A stretch of DNA of 64,000 nucleotides from contig CP136066.1 of the NCBI GenBank assembly GCA_032622095.1, positions 200,656,978-200,720,977 of the forward strand, in the 5' to 3' direction. Under the pieces are notes generated by a model, which did no database searches, was not told the origin of the DNA, and saw only the letters and a list, made by a program, of their open reading frames with translations. The translations under genes were made by a program, and so were the position numbers. Below, piece by piece: positions 1 through 13,020 of this stretch; position 1 is the stretch's first letter, and the number at the start of each line of letters is the position of its first letter. The stretch comes from Siphonodentalium dalli (Eukaryota > Mollusca > Scaphopoda > Gadilida > Siphonodentaliidae).

Positions 1-2115
1 CATATATGCATTTCCATATCTCTTGTAACTTTTGTGTGGAAACTATATTGAATGGGGCAGACTCAATTGTGTTATAATATTAACATGAGCTATTCTAATA
101 TTTTAACATGCACCATTATCTTCCTCGCAAATTGTCACCACAGTTTGAACGCCTTGGTGTCACGTCGATTGTACCCCGTGAAGTTATATATAGAACACAT
201 ACAGGCAGACATATATTTGCAAATATATCTAGGCACCACATGTGACATCTTACGTACGATTTGATTCCTCGTATTATTTTAGAAGAACGTGTATGAATTT
301 GATGTTAATTGGCACTAAACATATTTATATCAGTTGTGGTGACCCACCCGTCCCTATTTCGGACTCAAGCGCGCAACATTTGACATCATTAAACCACAAA
401 CTTAGACTCATTATGGAGATGAATATATATAAAATTGTTTAAACTTGGCGAGTATACAAATTCGTATCAGATTTAAGGCCCCACATCTCTCAACCAAACT
501 ATACTAATTTGGTGTAGTTAAACCACATGATTAGATTCCTCGTATCACAGAGAATGTGTACCAATCTGGTGGAAATCGGCGCTAAATATATTGTTTATCT
601 ATTCGTGCACGTGTCTCTCTCGCCCTCTGTGGACCCCTGTCTCGAATGACATCAGTTTTGACATCTTTAAAGCACAATTAGACTCCTGATACCATGGAGA
701 TAAATATTTATAAGTTTGGTGCTAATCGGCGACTAAACAATTTTTGTTTATCAAATTGAGTGCCCACCCACAACATCTGGCTCACAAACAACACCAATAT
801 AGCGTCTTTAAATCACATGATTTGATTCCTCGTATCGTGGATAAGAATGTATATCAATTTGGTGCAAATTGGCGCTAAAATTAGTTTTATCAATGTTGGT
901 GCCAACTGCCCCTCTCCCTTGCAGTGCACCCCTGACTCGAATGATGCAACTTTTGACAGCTTCAAGCCACCCCATTAGACTCCTGATACCGTGTGGATGA
1001 TATTGTAAAAGTTTTTGTTTAAATTTGGCGAGTGTACAAATTCGTATCAAATTTATGGCCCCCATATCTCTCACCCAAACAGCACCAATTTGGCGTATCT
1101 AAACAACACGATTAGTTTCTCGTATCCCGGAGAATATGTATCAATCGGGTGGATATCAGCGCTTGTGACAGCTTGTGACATCCTTAAACCACACAATTAG
1201 ACTCCTGATAAACCAATTTTGATCAAAGTTAGTGCCCACTAACCCCCATCTCTCACCCAAAAAACAGCACCAACATGGCGTCTTTAAATTACACGATCAG
1301 ACTCCTCGTATTTTGGATGAGAATGAGTATCACTTTGGTGGAAATTGGTGCTAAAATTATTACGTATCAATTTTGGTGCCCCTCTGCCTTTCAGTTCAAC
1401 CCTGACTCTAATGACACCACTTTTGACATATTTAGATTCCTTGTATCATGGAGAAGAATATTTTTCAATTTGGTGGAAATCGGCGCTAAAAAATTCGTTT
1501 TATCAATTTTGGCGCCCCTATCCCATTCCGTGCACCCCTGATACGAATGGCGCTACGTTTGATATATTTAAACAACACCATTATATTTCTCATATCATGG
1601 GCATGATTATATAAAAGTTTATGGCCATCGGCGGCAAACATTTTTTCTACCCATCCCCTAGGCCTGTTCTGCCCCTGAACGGCGTCACTTTAGAAAATTC
1701 TAACCCACACCATTATCTTTCTAGTAAAAAGTTACCCCTAGTAGACCGTTTGGTGCCATCTAGATGGTCCCTCGGCGCTAAACTTAGTTTATAAATGTTG
1801 GTGCCCCTATCCCCTTCCGTGCATCCCTGACTCGAACGGTGCCACTCTTGATATATTTAAACCACACCATCAGATTCCTTATATCATGGTGATGATTATA
1901 TATAAGTTTCGTGACAAATTTTTTTTCTGCCCCTCCCCCATCTCTGCCCCTGACAACAACGGCCTCATTTTAGAAAATCCTAACCCTCACCATTATCTTT
2001 CTCGTAAAAAGTTACTCCTAGTAGACCCTTTTGGTGTCGTCAAGATGGTCCCCTGTGGATTTCTATAGAACACAGACAGACAGACATTCGCAAATATAGA
2101 TATAGACATAGTAAA
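1..2115. repeat. Array of diverged ~150-bp units with a recurring terminal module
   Basis: Variants of GGTGGAAATCGGCGCTAAA, followed by Met-less 'pyrimidine-rich, CTGACTCGAATGG, ACATATTTAAACCACACC' text, recur about every 150 bp (for example near 568, 722, 870, 1155, 1345, 1485, 1630 and 1770). The array ends at 2064-2115 with TATAGAACACAGACAGACA and TTCGCAAATATAGATATAG. A variant of that end also occurs at 176-235. The same family recurs inverted at 40850-41560 and direct at 58168-59590. The small open frames inside are not conserved between units. Confidence 0.8.
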
Positions 2116-2189
2116 AGATGGCTATTTGATAGTTGGTCGATTCAAGTTAACCAAATAATATAATGGTTGACTCTATAGTGTCATCAAGC

Positions 2190-2871
2190 TATCTCATATA
2201 TATGTTGAAGACCTCTTTATGTTTGTCTGTCTGTATGTCTGTCATTTATACAAATCTACGATTCTCGACCGATCGGGACGAAACTTGGTACGTGTGTGTA
2301 GTTTGACCAGGCGGTTGACGTTGTCGTATTGGCGAGGCCGTGCGGCGCCCGCTTCGCGCATGCGCAGACGAGATATCGGAAATGGGTGGAGCTATCGAGT
2401 TGAAATTTGCTATGTGAATGTACCTTGCCCCGGATACGAATTTTATTGGGTCGCCGAGCCCGTGCGACGCCAGCTTCGCGCATGCGCAGACGAAATCTCG
2501 GAAACGGGTGGAGCTATCGACTTGAAATTTGCTATGTGAATGTATCTTGCCCCGGATACGAATTTTATCGGGTCGCCGAGCCCGTGCGACGCCAGCTTCG
2601 CGCATGCGCAGACGAAATATCGGAAACGGGTGGAGCTATCGACTTGAAATTTGCTATGTGAATGTATCTTGCCCCGGATACGAATTTTATCGGGTCGCCG
2701 AGCCCGTGCGACGCCAACTTCGCCCATGCGCAGACCAGATCTCGGAAACGGGTAGAGCTATCGACTTTAAATTTGGTTATTGAATAGCCCGGACAACGTC
2801 GGGCTGGGTAGAGCTATCGACTTGAAATTTGGTTTTTGAATAGCCCGGACAACGTCGGGCTCATCGGCTAG
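2190..2871 (+). mobile_element. Helitron-like nonautonomous element with 122-bp tandem units
   Basis: The 5' part has a TGTCTGTCTG-type stretch followed by CGATCGGGACGAAACTTGGTA. The middle holds about four tandem 122-bp units (starts near 2340, 2458, 2580 and 2702), each with a CGCGCATGCGCA core or a variant of it. The 3' end has the hairpin AGCCCGGACAACGTCGGGCT (2842-2861), then CATCGG and CTAG followed by T. A subterminal hairpin plus CTAG-T is the classic Helitron 3' terminus. No Rep/helicase ORF is present, so the element is nonautonomous. The 5' boundary is approximate. Confidence 0.65.
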
Positions 2872-3717
2872 TCTATTATATATTTTGGAAGATATGTCTG
2901 TCTGTCTGTCTGTGTGTCTGTCTGTCTGTAATTGATTGACTCGAAAACGGCCTGGCCGATTTCGATGAAACTTGGTATGTGGCTATTTTCGACCGGGGAG
3001 TGACATGGGCTTATTAATTTGCCCGTGCGACGTGAACTTGACCTTGAAATCGGCTAATTTCAAGGTCAAACGCCCAAATATCACGGGATTTCGATGAAAC
3101 TTGGTAAGTGGGGGTACCTTCGGTCGGGGAGTGGGATAGGCCTATTAATTTGCCCGTGCGATGTGACCTTGACCTTGAAATCGGGTCATTTCAAGGTCAA
3201 ACGCCCGAATATTACGGGATTTCGATGAAAATTAGTGTCTATGGATACTTTCGTATGGGGAGTCTCATAAGCATATTCATTTGCCCGTGCGACGTGGCCT
3301 TGACCTTGAAATCGGGTCAGTTCAAGGTCAAATCGCGAATTTTGATAGGATTTCGACGACATTTGATACGTGGGGTTACTTTTGTCCACTGAGTGTTTTG
3401 GACGGGTCAAATCGTGACCCCCACCTGACCTTGACCTTCAAAATGATCAATTCGAGGTCAAATAGGGTAAAACCGGATGGATTTCGACGGGTACTTTTTT
3501 CTGGTACTTTTGTCCGGGCAGTGTTTTGGACGGGTCAAATCGTGACCCCACCTGACCTTGACCTTCAAAATGGACAATTCAAAGTCAGATCGCGCAATTC
3601 GCCGAAAAGCAGAGGGGAAATCGCTTTGGACGGGTCAAATCGCGACCCCACCTGATCTTGACCTTCAAAATGGACAATTGAAGGTCAAAGCCCGGACGAA
3701 GTCGGGTCACCTTCTAG
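2872..3717 (+). mobile_element. Second Helitron-like element, head-to-tail with the first
   Basis: It begins TCTATTATATATTTTGG directly after the first element's CTAG and continues into a (TGTC)n stretch. The interior has tandem units of about 120 bp with paired TTGACCTTGAAAT and ATTTCAAGGTCAA. The 3' end has the hairpin CCCGGACGAAGTCGGG (3691-3706) and terminal CTAG at 3714-3717, followed by T. Related 5' ends occur near 10187, 13174 and 14742. No transposase is encoded. Confidence 0.65.
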
Positions 3718-4247
3718 TATTTATATAAAGTTGGTCATCACAATAGTACAATTAACAACTGAAACAAGTGCGTGTCACTCACTGATTCACATTAATCCAT
3801 ACTCACACAAATTGTCGAACGCCCATATGTGAAGTAATAAACACCCAATTACTACGATGAAGTGTCATTATGTCATTTATATGTACGATATATGGATGAT
3901 CTGCAATGAGTCCCCAGTTTATAGCGGAATTTACAAAATGAGTCCAGTAAATTAGGTCTGGACCGAGCCTTTGGTGAAGACGTGCAACTAACATAGGCTT
4001 CTATAAGGCATGCGGTGGCGTTTCACATAACTGTGCATTGTTTACCCTCGCAAAGAAATAGTCCCAGACAAACAAAGAAATAGTCCCAGACAAATAAATA
4101 AATAGTCCCAGACAAATAGAGACTCTTTTGCGTATTTAGTGGCGATATTTAATGACTTAACTTTTCAAACTCTTCATTGGTTATAGTTTGTTGTATGAAG
4201 ATTCACGAAAAAACAAGAGATGACACAACATGATTCGATTAACAACA
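3718..4247. other. Stretch without a gene; short 23-bp tandem repeat
   Basis: No coding signal is seen. At about 4052-4122 the phrase AAATAGTCCCAGACAAA is repeated three times at about 23-bp spacing. Confidence 0.6.
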
Positions 4248-4291
4248 TGTACACATGCTGGCATTACACATGTGTAATGTCAGCATGTGTA
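4248..4291. repeat. Near-perfect 44-bp palindrome
   Basis: GTACACATGCTGGCATTACA is followed by its reverse complement with a single mismatch, centred on CATG near 4270. It could form a hairpin or cruciform. No flanking duplication was recognised. Confidence 0.85.
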
Positions 4292-4324
4292 CCTAATCTA
4301 CATCATGCGGAAAAAAAATTACGG

Positions 4325-4655
4325 CGATTTTGGCGACGACATTGCTGACGATGGACGACGACGACGATAACAACATCGACGATGTTGATGATGGGATAAT
4401 GATGACGATAGATGATGACGAAGATGTATAAAGACGGCGATAAAAATACGGATGATGAAGATGTTGATGACGATGGTGTTGTTGATGATGATGATGAAGG
4501 TGATGATGATTGTGTTGATGATTATGGTGTTGATGATGATGACGATGATGGTGATGATGATGCAGATGAATAATGATGGTGATGATGATGATGATGATGA
4601 TGATGATGTCGACGACGATGATGACGATGTTGACGATGGTGATGATGATGACCCC
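4325..4655. repeat. GAT/GAC trinucleotide microsatellite
   Basis: About 330 bp of GATGATGAC-type triplets. The open frames on both strands (poly-Asp, poly-Met or poly-His/Ile) exist only because the period is three. Confidence 0.95.
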
Positions 4656-5939
4656 ATTGTATATATGTACACATCCATGTTCTGCATTAATTTGCAGCGT
4701 TAACAATTAAAGCATACAACAAATATTGGAAATCATAGTTTTTGAGACGTAGCGTACGAATGTATACAGAGGACACACTGAAAGTCAAAGGTCACCTGGC
4801 ACTATTTCCTGTTATTAAACGAACATGATCCTACCCTTATTCCATCCAATAAACCCGTTCTAACCCGTTCTATACATCATTTCTACGAATCATTTTAACG
4901 TCATTCTTAACAGGTCGCGTGTTTCTTTTTCAAATGACGCTTTGGTTTATTGACTGTACCTGCATTTGTGTTTTTGGGTGATCATTCTCGTTTAATGGAT
5001 TATTATGTGGATAATGCACCAGATATGCCACCACCAGCTATAGGGACCTGAAGAAGTACAGCTTAAAACTCCAAGGTGTGCCCCCCCCCCCCCCCCACAC
5101 ACACACACACAACGCAGTAACCATATAGCCACGTCCCTGCGAATTGATTTCCATGGATAATTAAGTTTAGGCTACGACAGTGGACACCTTTCAACGTTCA
5201 GTCGTATTTTGTATACCATATCAGGCTTATAGCTGTTAAGGGGGGTATAGTGACAGAATATGAATTTATCATTGCACCACCCCCTTTCGTTGAAGAAAAT
5301 GCTCAAGCTGCAAAACTGAGACCAGTCTCCTGGCTACGCTATGTCTAACGCCCTGCGTATGGGACTGAACTCTTTGGAGCTTGCAAAAATGCTAATTAAC
5401 TTTATTTGAACAACCTCCCCTTAATTCGGTATTTTCCAACCCGTACCTTAAATCCAATTGGCGGTTTGCGCTCCAAAATCCACAAATGATATTCACTTGT
5501 GAAATTGTTCCCGTATCGAAATACGTCGATAAATATAATTATGTCACAGAAATATGCATTGAAGTCATAAAATACAACATTAAACACGAAATTTGGGTCC
5601 CAACCAAAAAGCAGATATTAACACGGATGATCATTCCGTGTTAGGCTATATATTCCTGATATGTAAGAAATAAAGAGCGTTTGGTTCAATTATGTGCGAA
5701 AAGTTTAAAACAGATGGAGAATGTCCATGGAACGTATTTACCATAGCATAAGACGCCAGTGTATCAATATTTCGTGTATGTGTCAACCAGGCCATTCTTG
5801 TGATTACCAGCACATACTTAACCGGAGGGGGTTTTGATTGAGGGGTGAAGGAAAGAGTCTATCTACTCTTTCGAGCATCCCTGGAGTTTTTAGTTTCTGA
5901 AATATGTGCATGTAACCTATGCACCTATGTGGTAGGGTG
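4656..5939. other. Stretch without a recognisable gene
   Basis: Nothing resembling an exon was found. The only structure is a poly-C tract followed by (CA)n at about 5079-5112. Confidence 0.6.
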
Positions 5940-6092
5940 CTCTAATCCGAAGGTTCATTATTCCGAAGGTTCGCTATTCCGAAGGCGCATTATTCCGAAT
6001 GTTCCCTATGCCGAAGGTTCATTATTCCAAAGGCTCCCTATTCCGAAGGTTGGCTATTCCGAAGATTCGCTATTCCGACGGTTTTCTATTCT
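5940..6092. repeat. Minisatellite of 17-18-bp units
   Basis: About nine diverged copies of ATTCCGAAGGTTCATT and similar units. The open frames across it are a consequence of the repeat. Confidence 0.9.
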
Positions 6093-8060
6093 GGGCGTAT
6101 TTAACCAGAAATGACTCAAAATTCCCCCCCCCCCCACACAAAAACCACACGAGGAATGAAAAATACTATAACGCTAGTATTCATATCTAGCACATTTAAA
6201 CACCACATTCTAATTCCCAAATTTTCCCAGATGTCGGTTATTAATAGCAAGAAGCAGAGGCGGACTGGCCGATCGGTAGACCGGGTAAATTCCCGATGGG
6301 CCGGATGCCGGAAAAATTCTGATTCCACGTGATTTTCTATCAAGCGAGAATCCGAGGTTTTTGTTACGGTTTGGGGGGGGGCGCAAGTGAAACCGATGTG
6401 GGCTGACTCATGTGTTGTTTAACCAGCCTAATTGGCTAATCGTAATTTTGTCATTAAATGAACTTGTCAGCATCATATAACACCACGTAAAGACCCCGTT
6501 AATCTCGAGATTTTAACAGTAACTCCCAAAAAAAATCTCACGCACCCCCTCCCGGACCCTCCCCCAATTGAAATGTCCAACACAATGGGAACGCTTCAGT
6601 TGGGGCCAGTCTAGATGCTAGGATTAGCGATTTTCTTGTATAGTTTTCAAAATGTTCTCACCCGGGCCGAACAACCATGGACAGCCCGGTGTGTCCTCAG
6701 GGCCTGACCCAGCCCGTTTTCGACTCCTGTATACCGGGTTTGGGGACATTGAGTTTGGGCGCCCAAACAAATTGAAGGAAAAAAAAAAAACATTTTTTTT
6801 TTTTAAATTCAGGTCCCAATTCATATTATAACAAGATACACATCATTTATGTATTTATATATATTGACATAAGACATTTAAGTTTACAAAAAGATTTTTA
6901 AGTTTAATAGTTGGAATCATACTGTAAAGTATGTTTGGTTCTATCTAGCTTTCATCTGTGAAAACTTCAAATAGTTCAGGTTTGTTACCATTCAGCCTTC
7001 AAACTTTAGTATTTCAATCAAATTAAAGCGAAATTACACAATAATGGTGGGATCTCATAATACCAAATGAATAATTAACATAGAGATTAGTTCTAATTAC
7101 TAGGAGTCTAACATATACCAGTATATCAATTGGAAACAAATAGAACAACACAACATAATTTTGAGAGTGTTTAACTACAAACCTAGAAATAAGAAATAAT
7201 GAATAATGTTGCAGGACTGTTCATTTTATCTTTTTCATCTCAGTCATACAGTGGGGCATATTATACATTATTAGATTATATTACGCATTATTATGATAAT
7301 ATATTAATCTGTTATCATTATGTGTGTTTGTTTAATTCTGTTAAAAACAATGTTATCTTGTAAGTTGAAATAAATATGTTGGTTCATTGTGTCTTTACTT
7401 TTGTGTATAAATATAAATTGAGTTCATGTATTAAATGAATTTTGTTTTCTAGCTTAAGTGACTCTGGTCATATTAATAGCTACTGAAAGTATAAAATTCT
7501 CTTTGGTTAAAAAATGAAAATCATCCTTCAGATATGCCCAAGATCACTCTCAGAGCATTGAAATTTCAAAAATGTTCCCGGGGGAGACCCCCCGGTCCGC
7601 ACCAAGGAGAGGGGCCACCCCTCTCATACTCTCCCCGGCTCCTGCCTTCCGCAGTCGGCGATGACCTTAGGTCATCGGGAGGTGTCCCCAAATAAAACAT
7701 GGATTAGGTCCTGGTCTCTTGTCCGTAGTCGTGTGCATTTGTCTGGAGTTAGACCGCTAGATGTTAGAATTTATGCAATTTTTCAGGTAAAAATATCTGA
7801 ATGGTCTCATACCGGGAATATATAGACCATGGCTTATGAATATATAGGATATTAGGCCAGAGCACTGAGGTGCAAGGGGGTGCAAATGGAATTATGCAAA
7901 AACATGTATTTGGTCTGATTCTGATTCAGGGGGGTGCAGTTGGAATTTCCCAAGGTGGACACCCCCGAATAGAGACCCTCCCCCACTCGGCGCTCCGCGC
8001 CTCGGCAGATGGGCCGGTATTATATTCATTGCCCGGGCCGGTTTTTTGGCCCAGTCTTCC
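6093..8060. other. Gene-free stretch with old interspersed repeat pieces
   Basis: GC-rich patches (about 6260-6310, 6600-6740, 7560-7690 and 7975-8060) share phrases such as TTTTCAAAATGT and GCTAGGATT with 40050-40320. They look like decayed copies of one interspersed family. Homopolymer runs occur near 6122, 6372, 6780 and 6795. No coding potential is seen. Confidence 0.45.
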
Positions 8061-8367
8061 TCTGGCAAGAAGACAGTATCAGTTTATTATTGATTATGGA
8101 AAGTTGAAAACACGATGACTGCATGACTGAAATAAACTACATGTAAGAGATTGTCTGTCCGAACTGACAATCTGTACTTGAAAGAATCATCAACATTAAA
8201 GGGCCACTTAATTTTCGAGCCACCAGATCACATATATAAAATATATGCCATAAAATATTATATACCGTTTGAAATAGGAAACTCTCTAACATTGTATTAT
8301 CACATGTTGTATTGGGTGAGTTACCAACGTGTTTTTGTGCTTAAGTTTCATCTGGTTTTGTTGCGCA

Positions 8368-8447
8368 AAGTGTATTATTTTCAATGGAGGGGGGGGGTAA
8401 CTGTTTATTTTAAGACATAGTTATTCCCCTTCCATTGAAAATACATT
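8368..8447. repeat. Imperfect inverted repeat
   Basis: TATTATTTTCAATGGAGGGG pairs with the later CCCCTTCCATTGAAAATA around an AT-rich loop. A related single arm recurs at about 8590-8620. Confidence 0.6.
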
Positions 8448-10073
8448 TTAGTTTGAATTAGGTTGCATTCTGGGAGCCATAACGGGGGAAATCTTTTTAT
8501 GATTTCAGCTGTTTCCTATTTTTCTATGTGAACATGTTGTTTTCGTTGAGATACCGACGTCTGTTCTGTTCTGAAGCTTCTACACAAAGTCTATTATTTG
8601 CAATGGAAGGGGAATACCGATCTCACAAAAGCCAGTGCATGGTAACTGTTTGTTCATTTGAAATTATCCCCAGCAAATATGAGACCGAACATATTAATAG
8701 CTTCGCAAGGTATAGAGTAATTACTTTTAGCAGGTTTTTAAATGTTGTCAGTCGTATATATCATCAACTATAAAGAGCTTTTGTTTCATTTGTTCTCCCC
8801 TCGATACTGAGTTTGAAATCCAACACACGACCATTTAAATAGCTATATAATATAGTCTTTGTAGAAAATAATATAATGTACTCTAAATATTGCATATCTG
8901 TTGGGAACCTAAACTATCCAGACGATCACAAAAATATTCTGCCTGAAATATATTGAACTTATATTATTGAAAATCCCAAATCTTGAAATTAGCTCATCCC
9001 ATAATAATGACCAAAAAGTTCAACAGTTAGGTATTTCATGTCTGCCACGATATTCATTAGAAATTTGGTAATGTAAACTGTCAAAATGATCAACAATTTT
9101 TCCTAAGATATTCAACTTATAAAGTTATTGAAAAGTTTTTCAAAAGTTTGTCCCACCCCTTATAGGTGAGCGGCAGAGACCCCAAAAAATTTGGTTTAAT
9201 ATACCCACCGTACTTAAGGACAAATTTGGTATCTTTGGAAATGTGAGGATGTAGGCTAATTGATATGACCTACAATCGGATCTGAAAGTGGTGCGGTTGT
9301 CATGGAAACGGGCCCCCAAAAGTATTGTCACATATCGACGGTATTGTCAATAAATGCCATCGATCGAATAATGAAAGGCTGCATTTTTCAACATTCATTT
9401 TCATTTTAAGTAAATTCTGGTTTAATGGTATAAGGACGATATGTGAACTCAACCGAACGTTCCTATTGGAGATATGAGTCCGTATGGTGGTTGGAACGCA
9501 GTTTTTGGGTAATTTTAGGGTTTTTTAGTGAGAAAATTGTAATTTTTGGAATCGCAGTGCTGGTTGAGAACAACACACTATCTAATGGACTGTAATATGT
9601 CATTTTGAAGATCTTGATGTGACCTATCTGATTAGATGGTTTATATGGTTGGGTGTTGACTTGTTTGTCATGGAAACGATTCTAATATTTCGGAATAAAT
9701 GTGTGTATAATTCCTTGAAATTTCATGAAAAGTATATCGATACAAACCGACAATCTACTACAACAATAGTATTGACCGTTATAACATTCCCTAGAATGTT
9801 CTAGACTACATCTACTTTCTAAAGACCAATGTTGGTATTTTTTTAATGTTATTTTGAATAAAAGTTCCATTTTCTTCAACAAAATTGAACGAGGTGCTCA
9901 AAATATGTTAATATTCTAATATTTTCAATTTAGTGATGCTGATTAGATTAGAACATTGGTGTTTATAATTGAAATGCCAATGGCGATATCAGAATTATGT
10001 ACAATAAGTTGATGACAATGATGGACTACCAATGTGTTCATGTACAACAAATACGTGTCGGATTAAATTTGGA
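8448..10073. other. Stretch without a recognisable gene
   Basis: AT-rich sequence with only short open frames. No splice-bounded frame or known motif was recognised. Confidence 0.55.
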
Positions 10074-10162
10074 CATGGGATTTTGACTGCGAGAAACATT
10101 CAACAAATTGCAAGAACCCTGAATAAGTTTACTGGATTTTTGTCGCGGTCAAAATCCCATGA
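10074..10162. repeat. Inverted repeat
   Basis: CATGGGATTTTGACTGCG pairs with the later CGCGGTCAAAATCCCATG across a loop of about 50 bp. Confidence 0.65.
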
Positions 10163-10206
10163 CCATGTTGAATCAAGCGTTTCTCTACTATATATTTTGG
10201 GACTTC

Positions 10207-13019
10207 TAGTCCAGGAGATATTAGTCGACCTCTGCACCACCCACTGGACTTACTTTCACCCCACTAATTTTCTTCCTTAAGGTCTCCTCTAATTTTTTTC
10301 ACTCAGCCGCAGAGACTCCAGACAAGATGGCGTCCATCATGGCAGCCATTTTTTTTTAAACGCACCAGGTCTCTTTGATCGCCATTATAGTAAAGTTGAT
10401 AGCACAGGCGGTCTTGTTTTCCGCTCGATTCGTTATGCTAATATACAACCCTTACAAATTAGCCACCGAAATGTGAAAATATGCTATTTTTCTGACATGT
10501 TACCACATTTCGTTTGTCTCTGTGGGAAAATGTTGGCATCTTTGCGTCATGTTAAACATTTATCAGATAGAGGAGTCATTGGCGACCACATGGTGTACAT
10601 AATATACATTAATTGCGGGATATTATTGTCCGATATCACGTTTTCCCAAATGCCGGTATAATAGATCAAAGCCGAATCTACGTTAATAACGCGATGTATG
10701 TTTCGAATCAATGAATGTTATTGCTATTATAACAACACCCATGCATATGTATGTGCAGGAGATACTCAAGCTAGGATTCCTCTTATACCTAAGTTGAGGA
10801 ATATCTACCCAAATCCAAGATGGCGGCCAAAATGGCCACCAGAAATAAAAATTCGCCGAAAATCGCCGATTTTAACATCAGTGAACACTATTGTAATGAA
10901 AACTCCACACCTGCTTACTATTGTGAGTTGGGAACACTTAGGCGAAGAACGTTCCTTGTATCATATCCAAATAAAAGTCCCCCAAATCCAAAATTGCACC
11001 CACAATGGCGGACAGATTTTGAAAAATCAACGAAATTCCCTCATATTCACATCATCGGGCATTATTGTCGAGACAACTCCACCCATGCTTAAAATTGAGT
11101 TAGAAATACTGAGGTGAAGTAATTACATTACATCTCATGCAAGAAATTGTTTTCCAAATCGAAGATGGCGGCCAAAAATGGCGACCGAAATTTGAAAACA
11201 AATCTACATTCCATTACTTTCTTACGATGGGCGTTATTGTTTCGCGATTTCTATCCACCATTACATGTTGATATGGAATAGTGACATGAAGTATTCATTA
11301 GTTTTTGGCAATGTATACTAACAGCCAAGATCGCTGCTAAATTGGCGGCTAGAAATTGAAAAGAAATCGATATTTTCACATATTAATTTCAACTTTTTGT
11401 CGTAATATGGGTATGTATGGACGAAACCTTTCATAAACCATCTACTAGTTCAACTTAAAGGTATCAAAACGCATAACATAGCTCGTATCCTTCTGGAAAG
11501 ATGAAAAACCACAATTAATATCGCGATGTGGCATTTCGAAATCCAGTCTCCACTTAGCGCCGATAATGGCCGTAAGCGTAGGTGCGCCGAATAGTTATAT
11601 CAGAACAATTACCTGATAACAGATTCTGATTTGCCACGTCACGTCCATAATTATCTGGACCAGCTTCCATTTCTTTGTCAGATAAATCTAGGTCGCTCAC
11701 ATCGACAAAGTATTCACCACTTCCTGGGAGTAGGGTCCCTCTAATCATAACATTTCAAACAATTAATTTTCAGGTGTCTAGCTTACGATTTTAAATATTT
11801 GCTAAATATGATATTTGTGCGTCATCTTGAACTAGGAAGGCATTTGACCGATGAGTATACAAGCTTACAGAAGGTCATCTCTGTGTATGTGTCTCATATC
11901 CCATGGGATAACGACATGTACACTTGGCGAACCAGTTAGCTAGTCACTTCTCAATAGATGGTTCGTCAACTCACAAACTCAGCGAACGCATTGGCATATG
12001 TGGACAACTTCGACAGTGTTTCGAAGGTTGCTAGCTGTCTCATTCCCTTGGACAGATGCTATCTGCTAAGGAGAAGACCCTAGTGTACAGACTATCCACA
12101 CTTCTTGACCATTATCCGAAGCAAACTGTGTGACGCCCCACAGTTGTCTCGTCGAATATCTCCCAGCAGAGAAGAACAATGCTCGCGGTGCTAGTTTGTG
12201 GACATGCGCCATGATAGTGGGAATGAAATGTGCCACTGTATACACCACCCCTACACCTGGTGCATGTTTAAGATATCGAATGTCATGCGTGTCGGTTTTA
12301 TTTGGTGTGGTACGATTGTATTTCCACATCCGCTTCGAAGCCTTTCTGATTCAACTACGTACACTTTTGTCTGGATAATACTACATGTATGCTAGCCTCC
12401 CTCAAAACAGTCGGATGGACTAAAGGATAATATCTTTATAGCATGAGTGTATGCGTATTTTGTTATCCTCTGCCAGTATGTGGGCGGTATTATTCAAGAA
12501 AATGTCAGGAACTGTGATGCATTTATTTCACTATGTATTTAAAGAACAATTGACAGTCTCAATGGCTGTGGACTTTGGGGAACGCGACCTTTATGATCAT
12601 ATAGCTTTATATATATAACTTTAGAATATAGTAGTTAATGTCTCATGCAGGAAAATGGTCGCAATGGTGATGTTACCAAGAAATCACTTGGTGTACCAAC
12701 GTTTGTTGAACTGAATGCAAGAACGTAACATTCCTCTGGATGTTCTTCGCATTGAACATTTCACCCTTTTGTTGATGGCATTTGTACTTTCTTGAACCAT
12801 ACCACCCAGCGTGAGTATGACATATCAACCAACTATCAAAGGTATCGCCTTTAAGACTACACCCCAGTCTTGGTGGGGCTTATACAGCAGTAGCCAATGG
12901 CATACTCCTGGTCCAGTTGTTTAAGAACGGCTTCCAAACGGATGGGAACATACAATCTTAGCATACAAGGAGAGCAAAGCCACACATGAGATCCTGTCTG
13001 AATCTAAAACATAACAAAA
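10207..13019 (+). mobile_element. Truncated copy of the long palindromic element
   Basis: From TAGTCCAGGAGATATT this follows, in reverse complement, the right arm and centre of the element at 22980-27928. It covers one arm (10207 to about 12365), the central spacer (about 12365-12915) and the first ~100 bp of the opposite arm, then stops at 13019. It contains several ATGGCGGCCAAAATGGC palindromic phrases. The twin open frames at 11554-11748 and 12066-12329 recur in the other copy but differ mainly by amino-acid-changing substitutions, so they are not treated as genes. The 20 bp before its start match the Helitron-like 5' end. Confidence 0.8.
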
Positions 13020-13020
13020 C

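Noticed and set aside
2219-2783. Overlapping 75-119-codon frames on both strands
   Set aside because: Tandem 122-bp units shift frame each time; frames do not persist.
4293-4706. Poly-Asp, poly-Met and poly-His/Ile frames
   Set aside because: Trinucleotide microsatellite translated in different frames.
11554-12329. 64- and 87-codon frames also present at 25863-26592
   Set aside because: They are shared because the DNA is a recent transposon copy; most differences between copies change amino acids, so no coding constraint is visible.
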